Source of the DNA: PALSA-693 sp963780345
Lineage (GTDB): Bacteria; Actinomycetota; Acidimicrobiia; Acidimicrobiales; Palsa-688
Assembly: GCA_963780345.1 (NCBI GenBank)
Contig: CAWABU010000002.1
Location: forward strand, 558,001 to 622,000
DNA: 64,000 nucleotides
Direction: 5' to 3'
Shown here: one piece after another, positions 26,391-34,801 of the stretch
Layout of the letters: each line of letters opens with the position of its first letter
Numbering within the stretch: the first letter of the stretch is position 1
Notes under the pieces: model-generated
Databases searched by the model: none
What the model saw: the letters and a program-made list of their open reading frames with translations, nothing else
Told to the model about the DNA's origin: nothing
Translations under genes and position numbers: made by a program

Positions 26391-27335
26391 GTGGTCGGTG
26401 CCGCGTGCGGATTGACCGTCGGAGTGATCGTGCCCACTTACCGACGCTCAACGGACATCGTGCGATGTCTGGCGGGCCTAGCAAGCCAATCACGCCGGCC
26501 TGAACAGGTCATCGTCGTCGTGCGCGCAGATGATCAAGCGACCCTAGCCGCCTTGGAGACTTCTCCCGGCCATATCCGCGTAACCGTTTCCGATCCCGGT
26601 CAGGTGCATGCCTTAGCTTCCGGGTTGCGAACGGCTGATACCGACATAGTGGCGTTCACGGACGACGACGCGATACCCCGGTCAAACTGGATTGCCGGTA
26701 TAGCCGACCACTTTCTTGATCCACACGTGGGAGGAGTCGGTGGGAGAGACATCATTCCGAGCGAAGCCAGCCAACCCTTATCGAGTTGTGTGGGCCTACT
26801 GGGAAGGTGGGGGCGCGTAGTTGGCAACCATCATGTGGGTGCCGGTGGGCCGCGAGATGTCGACGTCCTGAAGGGGGTCAATATGGCGTTTCGTCGACAC
26901 CTAGTTCGGTTTCCCAAGGGCTTGCGTGGGGAAGGGTCGGAAGTTCACAATGACCTCGCGCTATGTCTTTGGGTTCGGACTAAGGGCTGGCGCCTCGTGT
27001 ACGACCCCGCTCTGATTGTCGACCACTTCCCGGGCATTCGGCCGTCCACCAGTCCGCGAAGAAATCTCCCCGCTAGGGCAACCAGGGATCAGGCTTACAA
27101 CCAGGCTGCAGCTCTACTGGCAACGAAGATGCTATCCACGTCCCGGGTTGTAGCCTACGGCCTTCTCTGTGGAGACCGCGCCTGTCCCGGGCCCGGACGT
27201 TGTCTGGTCGGTTTTGCGCGTGGCGAAGGCCAGGAGCTTTCGAGCCGTGTGCTACCCGCCACTCAAGGTCGATTGGGCGCGTACTGGTCATATATGCGGG
27301 GCTCTAGGCTCGGATATGATGAGGTCGTCGCGTAA
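26391..27335 (+). CDS. family 2 glycosyltransferase
   Basis: A 314-residue GT-A enzyme. LTVGVIVPTYRRSTDIVRCL opens the nucleotide-sugar domain, and the metal-binding DDD is in DIVAFTDDDAIPRSNW. GVNMAFRR and EVHNDLALCLWVRTKGWRL give the acceptor-site and EDxxL-like region. It transfers a sugar to a growing lipid-linked oligosaccharide on the cytoplasmic side. GTG start at 26391 without a clear ribosome site. It stands alone on the plus strand, facing the glycosyltransferase/methyltransferase operon. Confidence 0.88.
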   Translation: MVGAACGLTVGVIVPTYRRSTDIVRCLAGLASQSRRPEQVIVVVRADDQATLAALETSPGHIRVTVSDPGQVHALASGLRTADTDIVAFTDDDAIPRSNWIAGIADHFLDPHVGGVGGRDIIPSEASQPLSSCVGLLGRWGRVVGNHHVGAGGPRDVDVLKGVNMAFRRHLVRFPKGLRGEGSEVHNDLALCLWVRTKGWRLVYDPALIVDHFPGIRPSTSPRRNLPARATRDQAYNQAAALLATKMLSTSRVVAYGLLCGDRACPGPGRCLVGFARGEGQELSSRVLPATQGRLGAYWSYMRGSRLGYDEVVA

Positions 27336-27386
27336 AAGCTGCGACGAGAGCACTGAATCGGAGCCGGCTGGTCGACAGGTTGACCC

Positions 27387-27402
27387 CGTGCCTCCGGGCA
27401 CG
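27387..27402. terminator. short hairpin between convergent genes
   Basis: CGTGCC, TCCG loop, GGCACG gives a 6-base GC-rich stem with no T-run. It sits between the converging glycosyltransferase genes. It could end transcription in either direction, or be incidental. Confidence 0.4.
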
Positions 27403-27439
27403 TGACAGGGGGGACAACTCGGGACAATGTTGACCGTGA

Positions 27440-28606
27440 CTAGCGGGAGGAGGATTTACTCAAGGCCTGAAAATATGCCTTTTCAAGTTGGCTTGCCGCG
27501 TTCTCCCAGTCCAGCCTTTTCCCTAATCGATACGCGTTGACCCGAAGCTGGAACAGCAGATCGAAATCTTTAGATAGACCGTGTACGGCGTTGACTATGC
27601 CTGCAGCCTGATTAGGTGGAACGAATATCGCCGAACGATCACGAAGAGCCTCATCTGCTGCCTCTATGATCTGTCGGTGACCAGATATGTCGGTAAGGAT
27701 GAGGGCGAGGCCTGCGGCGGCACTTTCCAGTACCGCCAGAGGCATCCCTTCGAACCAAGAGGCAGCGATTAGAATATCGTGGGCAGCAAGCAAGCTGGCC
27801 AGCTCTGACTTGGCGACGCGAGAACGGATTTCGACTCGACGCCTGACCCGTGGAGGAAACCTCAAGGCAACTCGGGCTGCCTCCCGCTGTTGCAAGCCAA
27901 GTCCTGCGACCGTAAGTGTGAAGTCGACCTGAAGCTCCTCTAGGGCTGTGACAGCCTCAACGAGTTCAGGCGTCCCTTTGCGGTCAACCCAGGTCCCGAA
28001 GAAGAGAAGTCGCAATGCTGACACGTCCGTCTTGCGAAGTGGCTGGGGCAGACCAAAAGGCGGTGCACCGTTATCGACTCGTGACACCCTCGTTGGGGGG
28101 ACACGAACCTTCTCCACTAGGTAATTCTCGTCGTCTGAATTGAGAACAATCACGTGAGCGGCGCGCCGAAGTGCAAAGTGAGCCTGACTCAAGACTGTAG
28201 ACGGCACACTGATCCGGCTCTTAACACTCGGCCGCCTATCCTGTACACGGTAACGCTCCCGCTGAGCGATCCATGCCCGTGCTTCCAAGCCGTGTGAGAA
28301 GACGACACAAGGCGGTAACGGCTTCACGGCACGTGCCGCGGAGTAAGCGGCCGCCAAAGGCTCATGGATTTCAACGAGGTCGTATGTACGACCAGCGCCA
28401 ATTCTCCTGGTCACCTGCTGCAGGACGAGAAGAGGTGAGATCAGACGACGTGCCCGTGGACTCCTAGGAAGGGGGCCGAGGTCCTCATGAAACGCGTAAT
28501 CTACGACATGGCCGAGTTTCTCAAGTGCGGATCCGCCCTGAAGCATGGCACCAGCCATTCCCTTCTCCTCTGAACAAGCAACGTCGGCGACCCTGAGTAT
28601 TCTCAC
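27440..28606 (-). CDS. family 4 glycosyltransferase
   Basis: A 388-residue GT-B enzyme. The N-terminal acceptor domain (RILRVADVACSEEKGMAGA) is followed by the nucleotide-sugar domain with LLFFGTWVDRKGTPELVEAV and the E-x7-E-type motif AASWFEGMPLAVLESAAAG. The GTG start overlaps the methyltransferase stop by 4 bases (GTGA). In this cluster it probably adds a sugar to the exopolysaccharide repeat unit. Sugar specificity is not readable. Confidence 0.9.
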   Translation of the reverse strand: MRILRVADVACSEEKGMAGAMLQGGSALEKLGHVVDYAFHEDLGPLPRSPRARRLISPLLVLQQVTRRIGAGRTYDLVEIHEPLAAAYSAARAVKPLPPCVVFSHGLEARAWIAQRERYRVQDRRPSVKSRISVPSTVLSQAHFALRRAAHVIVLNSDDENYLVEKVRVPPTRVSRVDNGAPPFGLPQPLRKTDVSALRLLFFGTWVDRKGTPELVEAVTALEELQVDFTLTVAGLGLQQREAARVALRFPPRVRRRVEIRSRVAKSELASLLAAHDILIAASWFEGMPLAVLESAAAGLALILTDISGHRQIIEAADEALRDRSAIFVPPNQAAGIVNAVHGLSKDFDLLFQLRVNAYRLGKRLDWENAASQLEKAYFQALSKSSSR

Positions 28607-29316
28607 TCTGACTGCCCTTGTTTCTCAGCTATGAAAATAGAGTGAAGTCCGAGCCACCTCAGAGGCAACCAGTGACCGTCGAGACGGTAGGATCGCATTG
28701 GTGGGCGGGCGGGCCAAGGCAAGTAATGCCCGAGCGAATACCGTTGTGTTGTCCGAAGTCGCCCCCGCCGAAGCCATAGTGAAGTCCTAGGGATGAAGGT
28801 GAAGTGATTGAGGGGCTGACCACCTTCGGAAAACTGTCGTCCGGTGATACGAACATAGAGGCGATATAGGCCCATGGCGTTGAGATAGTTAGGCACCGTG
28901 AGATACAGCTTTCCACCCGGACGTAATACTCGGGCCATCTCCCGAATGGCGGCAACTGGATGCTCAACGTGCTCCACGGTCTCGCAGGAGACCACAACGT
29001 CAAAGGACGCAGCAGCCAGTGGAAGCCGCGCGATGTCGGCGACCGCAAAGCTTGTATGCCTAGGCTCAAGACGCCGGGCCTGCAGAACTGCTTCCCCCGA
29101 GAGGTCAGCCGCCACGAGGTTTAGCGGATTGTTAGCGCCGAGCCATGCCGACAGTCCTCCGCGGCCGCAGCCGATCTCAAGAACCCGGCAGTCCGTGAGA
29201 TCAGTCAGGTACGGCTTGATAAGTTCGTGCCACGGCGCGCCTGCTCCCTCATCCGGGGTTAATTGCGAATGCCAAGCATCGTACAATGCGCCCAAATCGG
29301 ACGGAGGCCGAGTCAT
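28603..29316 (-). CDS. class I SAM-dependent methyltransferase
   Basis: A 237-residue methyltransferase with SAM motif I VLEIGCGRGGLSAW, acidic residue in AADLSGEA, motif II FDVVVSCETVEHV and post-motif MARVLRPGGKLYLTV. The UbiE/COQ5-like layout and its place between glycosyltransferases suggest methylation of a sugar of the surface polysaccharide. The ATG at 29316 was preferred. It is coupled to the downstream glycosyltransferase by a 4-base overlap. Confidence 0.9.
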   Translation of the reverse strand: MTRPPSDLGALYDAWHSQLTPDEGAGAPWHELIKPYLTDLTDCRVLEIGCGRGGLSAWLGANNPLNLVAADLSGEAVLQARRLEPRHTSFAVADIARLPLAAASFDVVVSCETVEHVEHPVAAIREMARVLRPGGKLYLTVPNYLNAMGLYRLYVRITGRQFSEGGQPLNHFTFIPRTSLWLRRGRLRTTQRYSLGHYLPWPARPPMRSYRLDGHWLPLRWLGLHSIFIAEKQGQSE

Positions 29317-29510
29317 GAGTTCTCCATGCTGATCGACTCGCCCGCGTCTCGCCGTCGTGTGTCTTGTACCTTTGGGACAGTCGGGCCTAAGACCTCTCCG
29401 ACATGCCGGTTTCGAAATGACTGAACGGTTCGCCTTACACGCACCCCTTCTCCTGTCGGGCTTAAAACTCTTGACTTGTGTAAGCCCTGTCCGCTCAGAA
29501 GCTTCTGCAT
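29313..29510 (-). CDS. doubtful 65-residue ORF filling a coupled gap
   Basis: The frame begins one base after the upstream glycosyltransferase stop and ends overlapping the methyltransferase start (ATGA). This is the spacing of a coupled gene. The sequence (MQKLLSGQGLHKSRV...) is basic and low in hydrophobic residues and matches nothing I recognise. It may instead be a leader region left by a rearrangement. Reported only because of its position. Confidence 0.22.
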   Translation of the reverse strand: MQKLLSGQGLHKSRVLSPTGEGVRVRRTVQSFRNRHVGEVLGPTVPKVQDTRRRDAGESISMENS

Positions 29511-30647
29511 CTAGTTCGAGTCTACCTGCGCCACAAGTTGGCCGAGATTCTCGGAAAAGGTTGCCTCCGAGAATCGGTCAGCATGGGCTCGCACCCGCTC
29601 CGCTGCCCACCTTTCGCCATCTGCTCGCCGAACCGCAGAAGCAATGATCGATGGTTCTGCGTCGTCGAAGAAAATAGCAGTTTCACCCTCTATAAGGGTT
29701 TCGAGATGGCCGGCCTTCCCGATCACAACCGCCGGGGTGCCGAAGGCCATTGCTTCGACTGGAGCCAGCCCGAAGTCCTCGGTCCCGGCGGCCACCAGGA
29801 AACGGGCGTTCGCATACAACCATCGGAGATGGGCATCCGACACTCTATGCATGATCACCACATTGGACGGTGCTCCTGCCTGTAACCGGTGGCGCAGGGG
29901 ACCGTCTCCCGCCACAACCAGGCGATCTCCGGAGAGAATCTCCATAGCGGCGATGATCGCGTCCACGTGTTTGTAAGGAAGCAACCGGGCCACACATAAC
30001 AGGAAGCCAGGTTCCAGGTTTGATACCTGTTCCTGCACCCCCCAGACGTCGACTCCGTGCGGCGGATAGATTACCGTCGAATCCATATCCCACGAGGAGC
30101 GAATTCGCGCTTGGACGACGCTGGAGTTCGCGAGGACCCGGTGCGCGGAATGCGCCGCTCGCTGGTCCCATGATCGTAGCCACCCGACACCGGCACGTAT
30201 CCCAAGCTGCTGCCACCGGGGGGTTCCGCGCAGGTACTCGTCCGCTTGGTAGAGCCACCGGGCCGGATTGTGGACGTATAGGACCTTCATCCCATCGGTC
30301 CTCACACCGTGTGCCCAACCGGAGGTACTGCAAATCACTACTTTCGCGTGCACGTGCAGGTGGTCGAAGACGGTTGGATAGAGCGGTAACCCCAGCCGGT
30401 GATGATGGCGGACGATCCCCAGGCGCTGCAGCGCGGTCGTCTCGACATGCCGATCGGCAAACTCCGGAAACGTTGACTCTGCGTCATAAAGGGAGGTGTA
30501 GATCGGAGCGGACGGGAAAATGCGCGAAAGCGCGAGCACGACTCGTTCAGCGCCGCCACGCTGGGTTAGGTAGTCGTGGACTATGGCTACATCGACCGAG
30601 TCAGCATCCGCATTCGAGCTCCCGGAGGGCGGCGTGTCAGTAGCCAC
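29511..30647 (-). CDS. family 4 glycosyltransferase, WbaZ-like
   Basis: A 378-residue GT-B transferase with VAIVHDYLTQRGGAERVVLA at the start, a mannosyltransferase-like signature. STSGWAHGVRT, the nucleotide-sugar domain FLLCVARLLPYKHVDAII and VAAGTEDFGLAPVEAMAFG complete it. The GTG start lies within the stop region of the priming transferase (11-base overlap), so it is translated from the same message. It likely adds one of the first sugars after the priming step. Confidence 0.92.
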   Translation of the reverse strand: MATDTPPSGSSNADADSVDVAIVHDYLTQRGGAERVVLALSRIFPSAPIYTSLYDAESTFPEFADRHVETTALQRLGIVRHHHRLGLPLYPTVFDHLHVHAKVVICSTSGWAHGVRTDGMKVLYVHNPARWLYQADEYLRGTPRWQQLGIRAGVGWLRSWDQRAAHSAHRVLANSSVVQARIRSSWDMDSTVIYPPHGVDVWGVQEQVSNLEPGFLLCVARLLPYKHVDAIIAAMEILSGDRLVVAGDGPLRHRLQAGAPSNVVIMHRVSDAHLRWLYANARFLVAAGTEDFGLAPVEAMAFGTPAVVIGKAGHLETLIEGETAIFFDDAEPSIIASAVRRADGERWAAERVRAHADRFSEATFSENLGQLVAQVDSN

Positions 30648-32184
30648 TGCCTTCTATCACCACCCGCACGGTTCGGTAAAGGATCATCAGATCGAGAAGG
30701 GGGGACCAGTTTTCTACGTAGTACAGGTCGCAGCGCACCGCGTCTTCCCAAGGGAGGTCCGAGCGCCCGCTGACCTGCCAGAGGCCGGTCATGCCTGGAT
30801 AGGCCAGGAAGCGGCGGCTCTCTGCGGGCCCAAATCGCTGCACCTCCTCGGGCCTGCAGGGACGGGGGCCGACCAACACCATGTCGCCCTTTAAGACATT
30901 GAAGAGCTGCGGGGCCTCGTCGATCGAGTACTTGCGTAGCCATCGTCCGAGCCTTGTGACCCGCGGGTCCTCTCGGATCTTGAACAGGGCACCGTCGTGT
31001 TCATTGCGGCTCATCAGGTCGGCCAGTCGGGTATCCGCGTCGGCGACCATGGTGCGGAACTTCAGCATTTCGAACTGGCGCCCCCCATACCCCACCCGCG
31101 GCTGGCGGTAAAAAACTGGGCGACCTGAATCGAGAAGGACAGCTATGGCCACGATCAGAAGCCCGGGCGCCGTGACGAGGACCAGAGGGACGGCGAGGAC
31201 CCGTTCGCACCATGCCTTCGTCCTCCTGCTGACGCCGTCAAGCCGTGGTTCGGTAATATGAAGAAGCGGTAAACCGGTCAGGGGAGTGATGCGGATTCGC
31301 GGTCCAGCCAGGTCCGCTACGTCTGGAGCTACCAACAAGTCGATTCCGCTTCGTTCGAGCCTCCAGGCGGCCTGCTGCAGGGTCAGCTCTTCGAAGCGGG
31401 CTGGGCCCGCTATGGCCACCGCATCTACGCCGAGTTGACGGGCCGCGCTTACCAGTTGGTCCGGGCTTCCAACCACTGGGATGGTGTGACCCCGGGTCGT
31501 GAGGTTGACGGCTCCTCGCGATAAGCAGGCTCCCACTACCTGATAGCCGTGCCGCGGGTCGCGGAAAAGGTGACCGGCAAAGTCCCGTACCGCAGGTTCG
31601 TCACCCACCAGCATTAACGGGATTAAGGCATGCCCCCGGCGGCGGGCAGCCCGAAGCGATCGCCGGATCACCCAGCGGGCCAGAAGGTCCGCAGCAATGA
31701 GAGTGGGAACATAGACCAGGAGGAGCGATCGAGAAAGTTGCGCCTTTAGGGCAAATGACCCTATAGCGGCAATGGCGGCCAGGCGCATCGCCACCAGCAA
31801 CGGAATCCGATAGTCCCGGAGCTCCTCGGCCTGGGGCGAGCGGTAGGCGCCGGTGAGGCCGAGCGACACCAACCACACGGGCACCGATAGGAGCGCCAAA
31901 GTCGAGTAATCCACCTGTCGATCCAGGACAGTCACGTGGAAGAGGGTGGCCTGAGATCGCACCGCATAACAGGTCCAGATCGCCACCACGGCGGCGAATG
32001 TGTCAGCACACATAAGAGCCGCCACATAGCCCCTCCTCCACGTACGCCAGGTCGCCTCGGCGGTCCGTGCGACACCAGCCTCAACCGACTCGCGAAGGCC
32101 TGGGCTCTCACCTCCCGACGCCAATACCACGGCAGGTGGACGGTCCTGCACTCCAGTTTGGCCGTCGACTTCACGCCTGACCAC
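30637..32184 (-). CDS. polyprenyl glycosylphosphotransferase (priming enzyme)
   Basis: A 515-residue WcaJ/CpsE-type enzyme that puts the first sugar-phosphate on undecaprenyl phosphate. An N-terminal block of about five helices (residues 55-150), a central NAD-binding-like domain (ALIPLMLVGDEPAVRDFAG), a reentrant helix (VLAVPLVLVTAPGLLIVA) and the C-terminal catalytic domain with FEMLKFRTMVADAD and VLVGPRPCRPEEVQ are all present. GTG at 32184 follows gaggaggctggcgg. It starts the leftward operon of the EPS locus; the divergent region to 32520 holds its promoter. Confidence 0.94.
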   Translation of the reverse strand: MVRREVDGQTGVQDRPPAVVLASGGESPGLRESVEAGVARTAEATWRTWRRGYVAALMCADTFAAVVAIWTCYAVRSQATLFHVTVLDRQVDYSTLALLSVPVWLVSLGLTGAYRSPQAEELRDYRIPLLVAMRLAAIAAIGSFALKAQLSRSLLLVYVPTLIAADLLARWVIRRSLRAARRRGHALIPLMLVGDEPAVRDFAGHLFRDPRHGYQVVGACLSRGAVNLTTRGHTIPVVGSPDQLVSAARQLGVDAVAIAGPARFEELTLQQAAWRLERSGIDLLVAPDVADLAGPRIRITPLTGLPLLHITEPRLDGVSRRTKAWCERVLAVPLVLVTAPGLLIVAIAVLLDSGRPVFYRQPRVGYGGRQFEMLKFRTMVADADTRLADLMSRNEHDGALFKIREDPRVTRLGRWLRKYSIDEAPQLFNVLKGDMVLVGPRPCRPEEVQRFGPAESRRFLAYPGMTGLWQVSGRSDLPWEDAVRCDLYYVENWSPLLDLMILYRTVRVVIEGSGY

Positions 32185-32235
32185 CCGCCAGCCTCCTCGC
32201 CTTCGATGCCGTCGCAGCCCGGCTTCAAAAAGCGT

Positions 32236-32251
32236 GATAGGTCTCCCTATC
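32236..32251 (-). promoter_or_regulatory. hairpin upstream of priming transferase, possible attenuator
   Basis: Read on the minus strand, GATAGG, GAGA loop, CCTATC is followed by ACGCTTTTTG. This resembles a short intrinsic terminator. It lies about 50 bases before the GTG start of the priming transferase, so it could act as an attenuator of the leftward EPS operon. The stem is only 6 bases. Confidence 0.35.
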
Positions 32252-32520
32252 GTCCACGCACCGCGGGACTATAGCAGCCACCCTCCGAATGTCCATCAAG
32301 ACCCTCCGCCAGGCCCTCAGGACGTGGGCGACCAAGATCGTGCCAGCATGATCCGGATCGGCTCGGGGGAATGTTTCGACGCCTTTCGCTACCGCAACGC
32401 GCAGGTGAAATGGCTCCACCGAGCCGAGTAACGTTCAGGGGACCAACCCATGTCCGGGGGAGTCATCTGATCAGCCAACGGACCGATAGTCCAGTGCAGC
32501 ACAGTCAGAAGGCACCGCCG

Positions 32521-34800
32521 ATGCGCGTCCTCGTCCTCGGGATGGGATGGATCGGTGTGTCGCCGGGTGGACTGAACCGATACGCCTTCGACCTGACAAA
32601 GGCGCTCCGCCAAAGAGGCTTGGGCGTCGAATGTGTCGTGGTCGGCTCGCCGGAGCAGGACCAGGGCTTCGTGGGCGCTATCGGGTCCGAGGCCCCATTA
32701 CTGCGACGACTGTGGACGATGGGTCTCGAGGGACGAGCCAGATCTAGAGCCGCCGAGATAATCAACAGCCATTTCGCGCTCTACACGCTGCCGGTGCTGT
32801 GGAGCCGGCCGGGCAAGCCCCTCGTCGTACATTTCCAAGGCCCGTGGTATGAGGAATCGGCCACCGAGCACGGCGGGCCGGCTTGGTTGACGGGACTTCG
32901 TAAGCAAGTTGAAACAGCCGTGTACAGCCGCGCCGATGAGGTCGTCGTCCTGTCTGAGGCGTTCCGGCGGATCGTGATCGAGGACTTTGGAATCTTGCCC
33001 GGGCGCGTACATGTGGTCCGACCAGGAGTGGATCTGGAGCGGTTCCGTCAGGTCGATACGACGCATGCGAGGGAGCGACTGGGGCTCCCCCGGGATGACC
33101 GAGCTGTCCTTTCCGTACGACGACTTGTCAAGCGCGTCGGACTGGACACTCTTCTGCAAGCTTGGGCGGCGAGCGGGGTTGAAGATGCCACCCTCTATAT
33201 TGTCGGCGACGGACCCGAGCGGGATCGGCTCTACGCCTTAGCCGACGAGCTTGGCATCGACCCCACCGTTCGGTTCGTCGGACGGGTGCCTGAGCGCGAC
33301 CTCCCTCTCTGGTACGCCGCAGCTGATTACAGCGTAGTTCCATCCCTCGCTTTAGAAGGTTTCGGGTTAGTGGTGCTCGAGAGCCTCGCCTCCGGAACCC
33401 CCGTCATAGCTAGCGACACCGGCGGGATGGCTGAGGTGCTCCCAGATCTCGGAACGGGATTTCTGGTGCCAGTTGGCGACACCTCGAAGCTTGCGACTGT
33501 CTTATCCGCTGCGCTGCGATCGGATCACTCCCTGCCAGCCCGAGACGAGTGCCGGAGGTTTGCGGAAGGCTTCCACTGGATCCGGGCGGCTGACAGGGTC
33601 GTCGAGATATTTGAGCAGGCCCGTTCGCGTCCTCCTGTCCGGAAGTATCGGGTGGTGTTCCTGGATCACTGTGCGAGACTGTCGGGCGGCGAACTGGCCC
33701 TGCTGCGCCTCATCAAAGGCGCCAGGACCATGGAGGCCCATGCGATCCTGGCCGAGGACGGACCCCTTGTCCATCACCTGCAACAAGCCGGCGTCTCAAC
33801 GGAAGTCCTCCCGCTGCCTGACCGGGTGACCAACCTCTCACGCGCCGAGTTGCAAGCCCCCAGCGAACTGCTCCGCTGTGCAACGGCTATCCCAGCCTAT
33901 GCGACCAGACTCGCTAAACGGCTGCGCCGGCTGCACCCTGACGTGGTCCACACCAACTCTCTCAAATCTGGTGTGTATGGCAGCATTGCCGCCCGGGCCG
34001 CCGGGATCCCTCTGGTCTGGCACCTCCGGGACCGCCTGTCGCCTGACAGCTATCCAGCTCACCAAGCGGCCGTGCTGCGACGGTGCGTGCGATCGATGGC
34101 CGACGCGGTCATCGCCAATAGCGCCGCGACGGCTGAAGTGCTGAGCCCAGGCCGCGCTCCGGTCTGGGTCATCCCCAGCCCCGTCGACATGACACCTGCA
34201 CCCCATTTGCCCGATTCGCCCCGCGGCGTTCCGGTCATTGGACTCATCGGACGCCTCGCCCCTTGGAAGGGTCAGCACGTCTTCATCGACGCCATGATCA
34301 AAGTTGCAGAGGAACACCCGACGTTGCAGGCCCGGGTAGTCGGCTCTGCTCTGTTTGGCGAGGAGGAGTACGTACGGAACCTGAGACAGCACGTCGATGC
34401 GATCGATTTCGGCAATGTCGTCCACTTTGTCGGATTCAGCCATGACGTTGCCGCCGAACTGGCAAAGCTCACGATAGCCGTTCATGCGTCAACCATTCCG
34501 GAGCCTTTTGGCCAGGTGGTCGTCGAGGCCATGGCCTGCGGCGTTCCCATCGTGGCGACCAACGCCGGCGGCCCCGCTGAGATAGTTCAGCATGGGACCG
34601 ACGGTCTCCTGGTCCCGCCGGGAGACGCGGACGCCCTGGCGACCGCCGTCGTCCGACTGCTCGAAGACGCCGAGTTGCGGACCCGACTAGCGCGAGCCGC
34701 TGTCCGGAAGGCTGAGCGGTACCGCCCAGGGCCAATCGCGGCCGGAGTTGAAGCCGTATATGCATCGGTCCTGGCCAGCCGACGGCAGAATGGGACATAG
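32521..34800 (+). CDS. double-domain family 4 glycosyltransferase (fusion)
   Basis: A 759-residue protein with two complete GT-B transferases. Domain 1 (about 1-370) has VSPGGLNRYAFDLTKAL, RAVLSVRRLVKRVG and ALEGFGLVVLESLASG. Domain 2 (about 376-759) starts YRVVFLDHCARLSGGELALL and has IGLIGRLAPWKGQHVFID and EPFGQVVVEAMACG. Both have nucleotide-sugar sites, so both may be active. ATG at 32521 follows agaagg; the open frame upstream to 32371 lacks family similarity. The asparagine-synthase-like gene starts 1 base after its stop. The fusion likely adds two sugars in sequence. Confidence 0.92.
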   Translation: MRVLVLGMGWIGVSPGGLNRYAFDLTKALRQRGLGVECVVVGSPEQDQGFVGAIGSEAPLLRRLWTMGLEGRARSRAAEIINSHFALYTLPVLWSRPGKPLVVHFQGPWYEESATEHGGPAWLTGLRKQVETAVYSRADEVVVLSEAFRRIVIEDFGILPGRVHVVRPGVDLERFRQVDTTHARERLGLPRDDRAVLSVRRLVKRVGLDTLLQAWAASGVEDATLYIVGDGPERDRLYALADELGIDPTVRFVGRVPERDLPLWYAAADYSVVPSLALEGFGLVVLESLASGTPVIASDTGGMAEVLPDLGTGFLVPVGDTSKLATVLSAALRSDHSLPARDECRRFAEGFHWIRAADRVVEIFEQARSRPPVRKYRVVFLDHCARLSGGELALLRLIKGARTMEAHAILAEDGPLVHHLQQAGVSTEVLPLPDRVTNLSRAELQAPSELLRCATAIPAYATRLAKRLRRLHPDVVHTNSLKSGVYGSIAARAAGIPLVWHLRDRLSPDSYPAHQAAVLRRCVRSMADAVIANSAATAEVLSPGRAPVWVIPSPVDMTPAPHLPDSPRGVPVIGLIGRLAPWKGQHVFIDAMIKVAEEHPTLQARVVGSALFGEEEYVRNLRQHVDAIDFGNVVHFVGFSHDVAAELAKLTIAVHASTIPEPFGQVVVEAMACGVPIVATNAGGPAEIVQHGTDGLLVPPGDADALATAVVRLLEDAELRTRLARAAVRKAERYRPGPIAAGVEAVYASVLASRRQNGT

Positions 34801-34801
34801 C

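Noticed and set aside
27400..27440. Possible insertion-sequence terminal remnant (gacaactcgggacaatgttgaccg)
   Set aside because: Resembles an IS end only vaguely; no partner inverted repeat or transposase fragment was found nearby.
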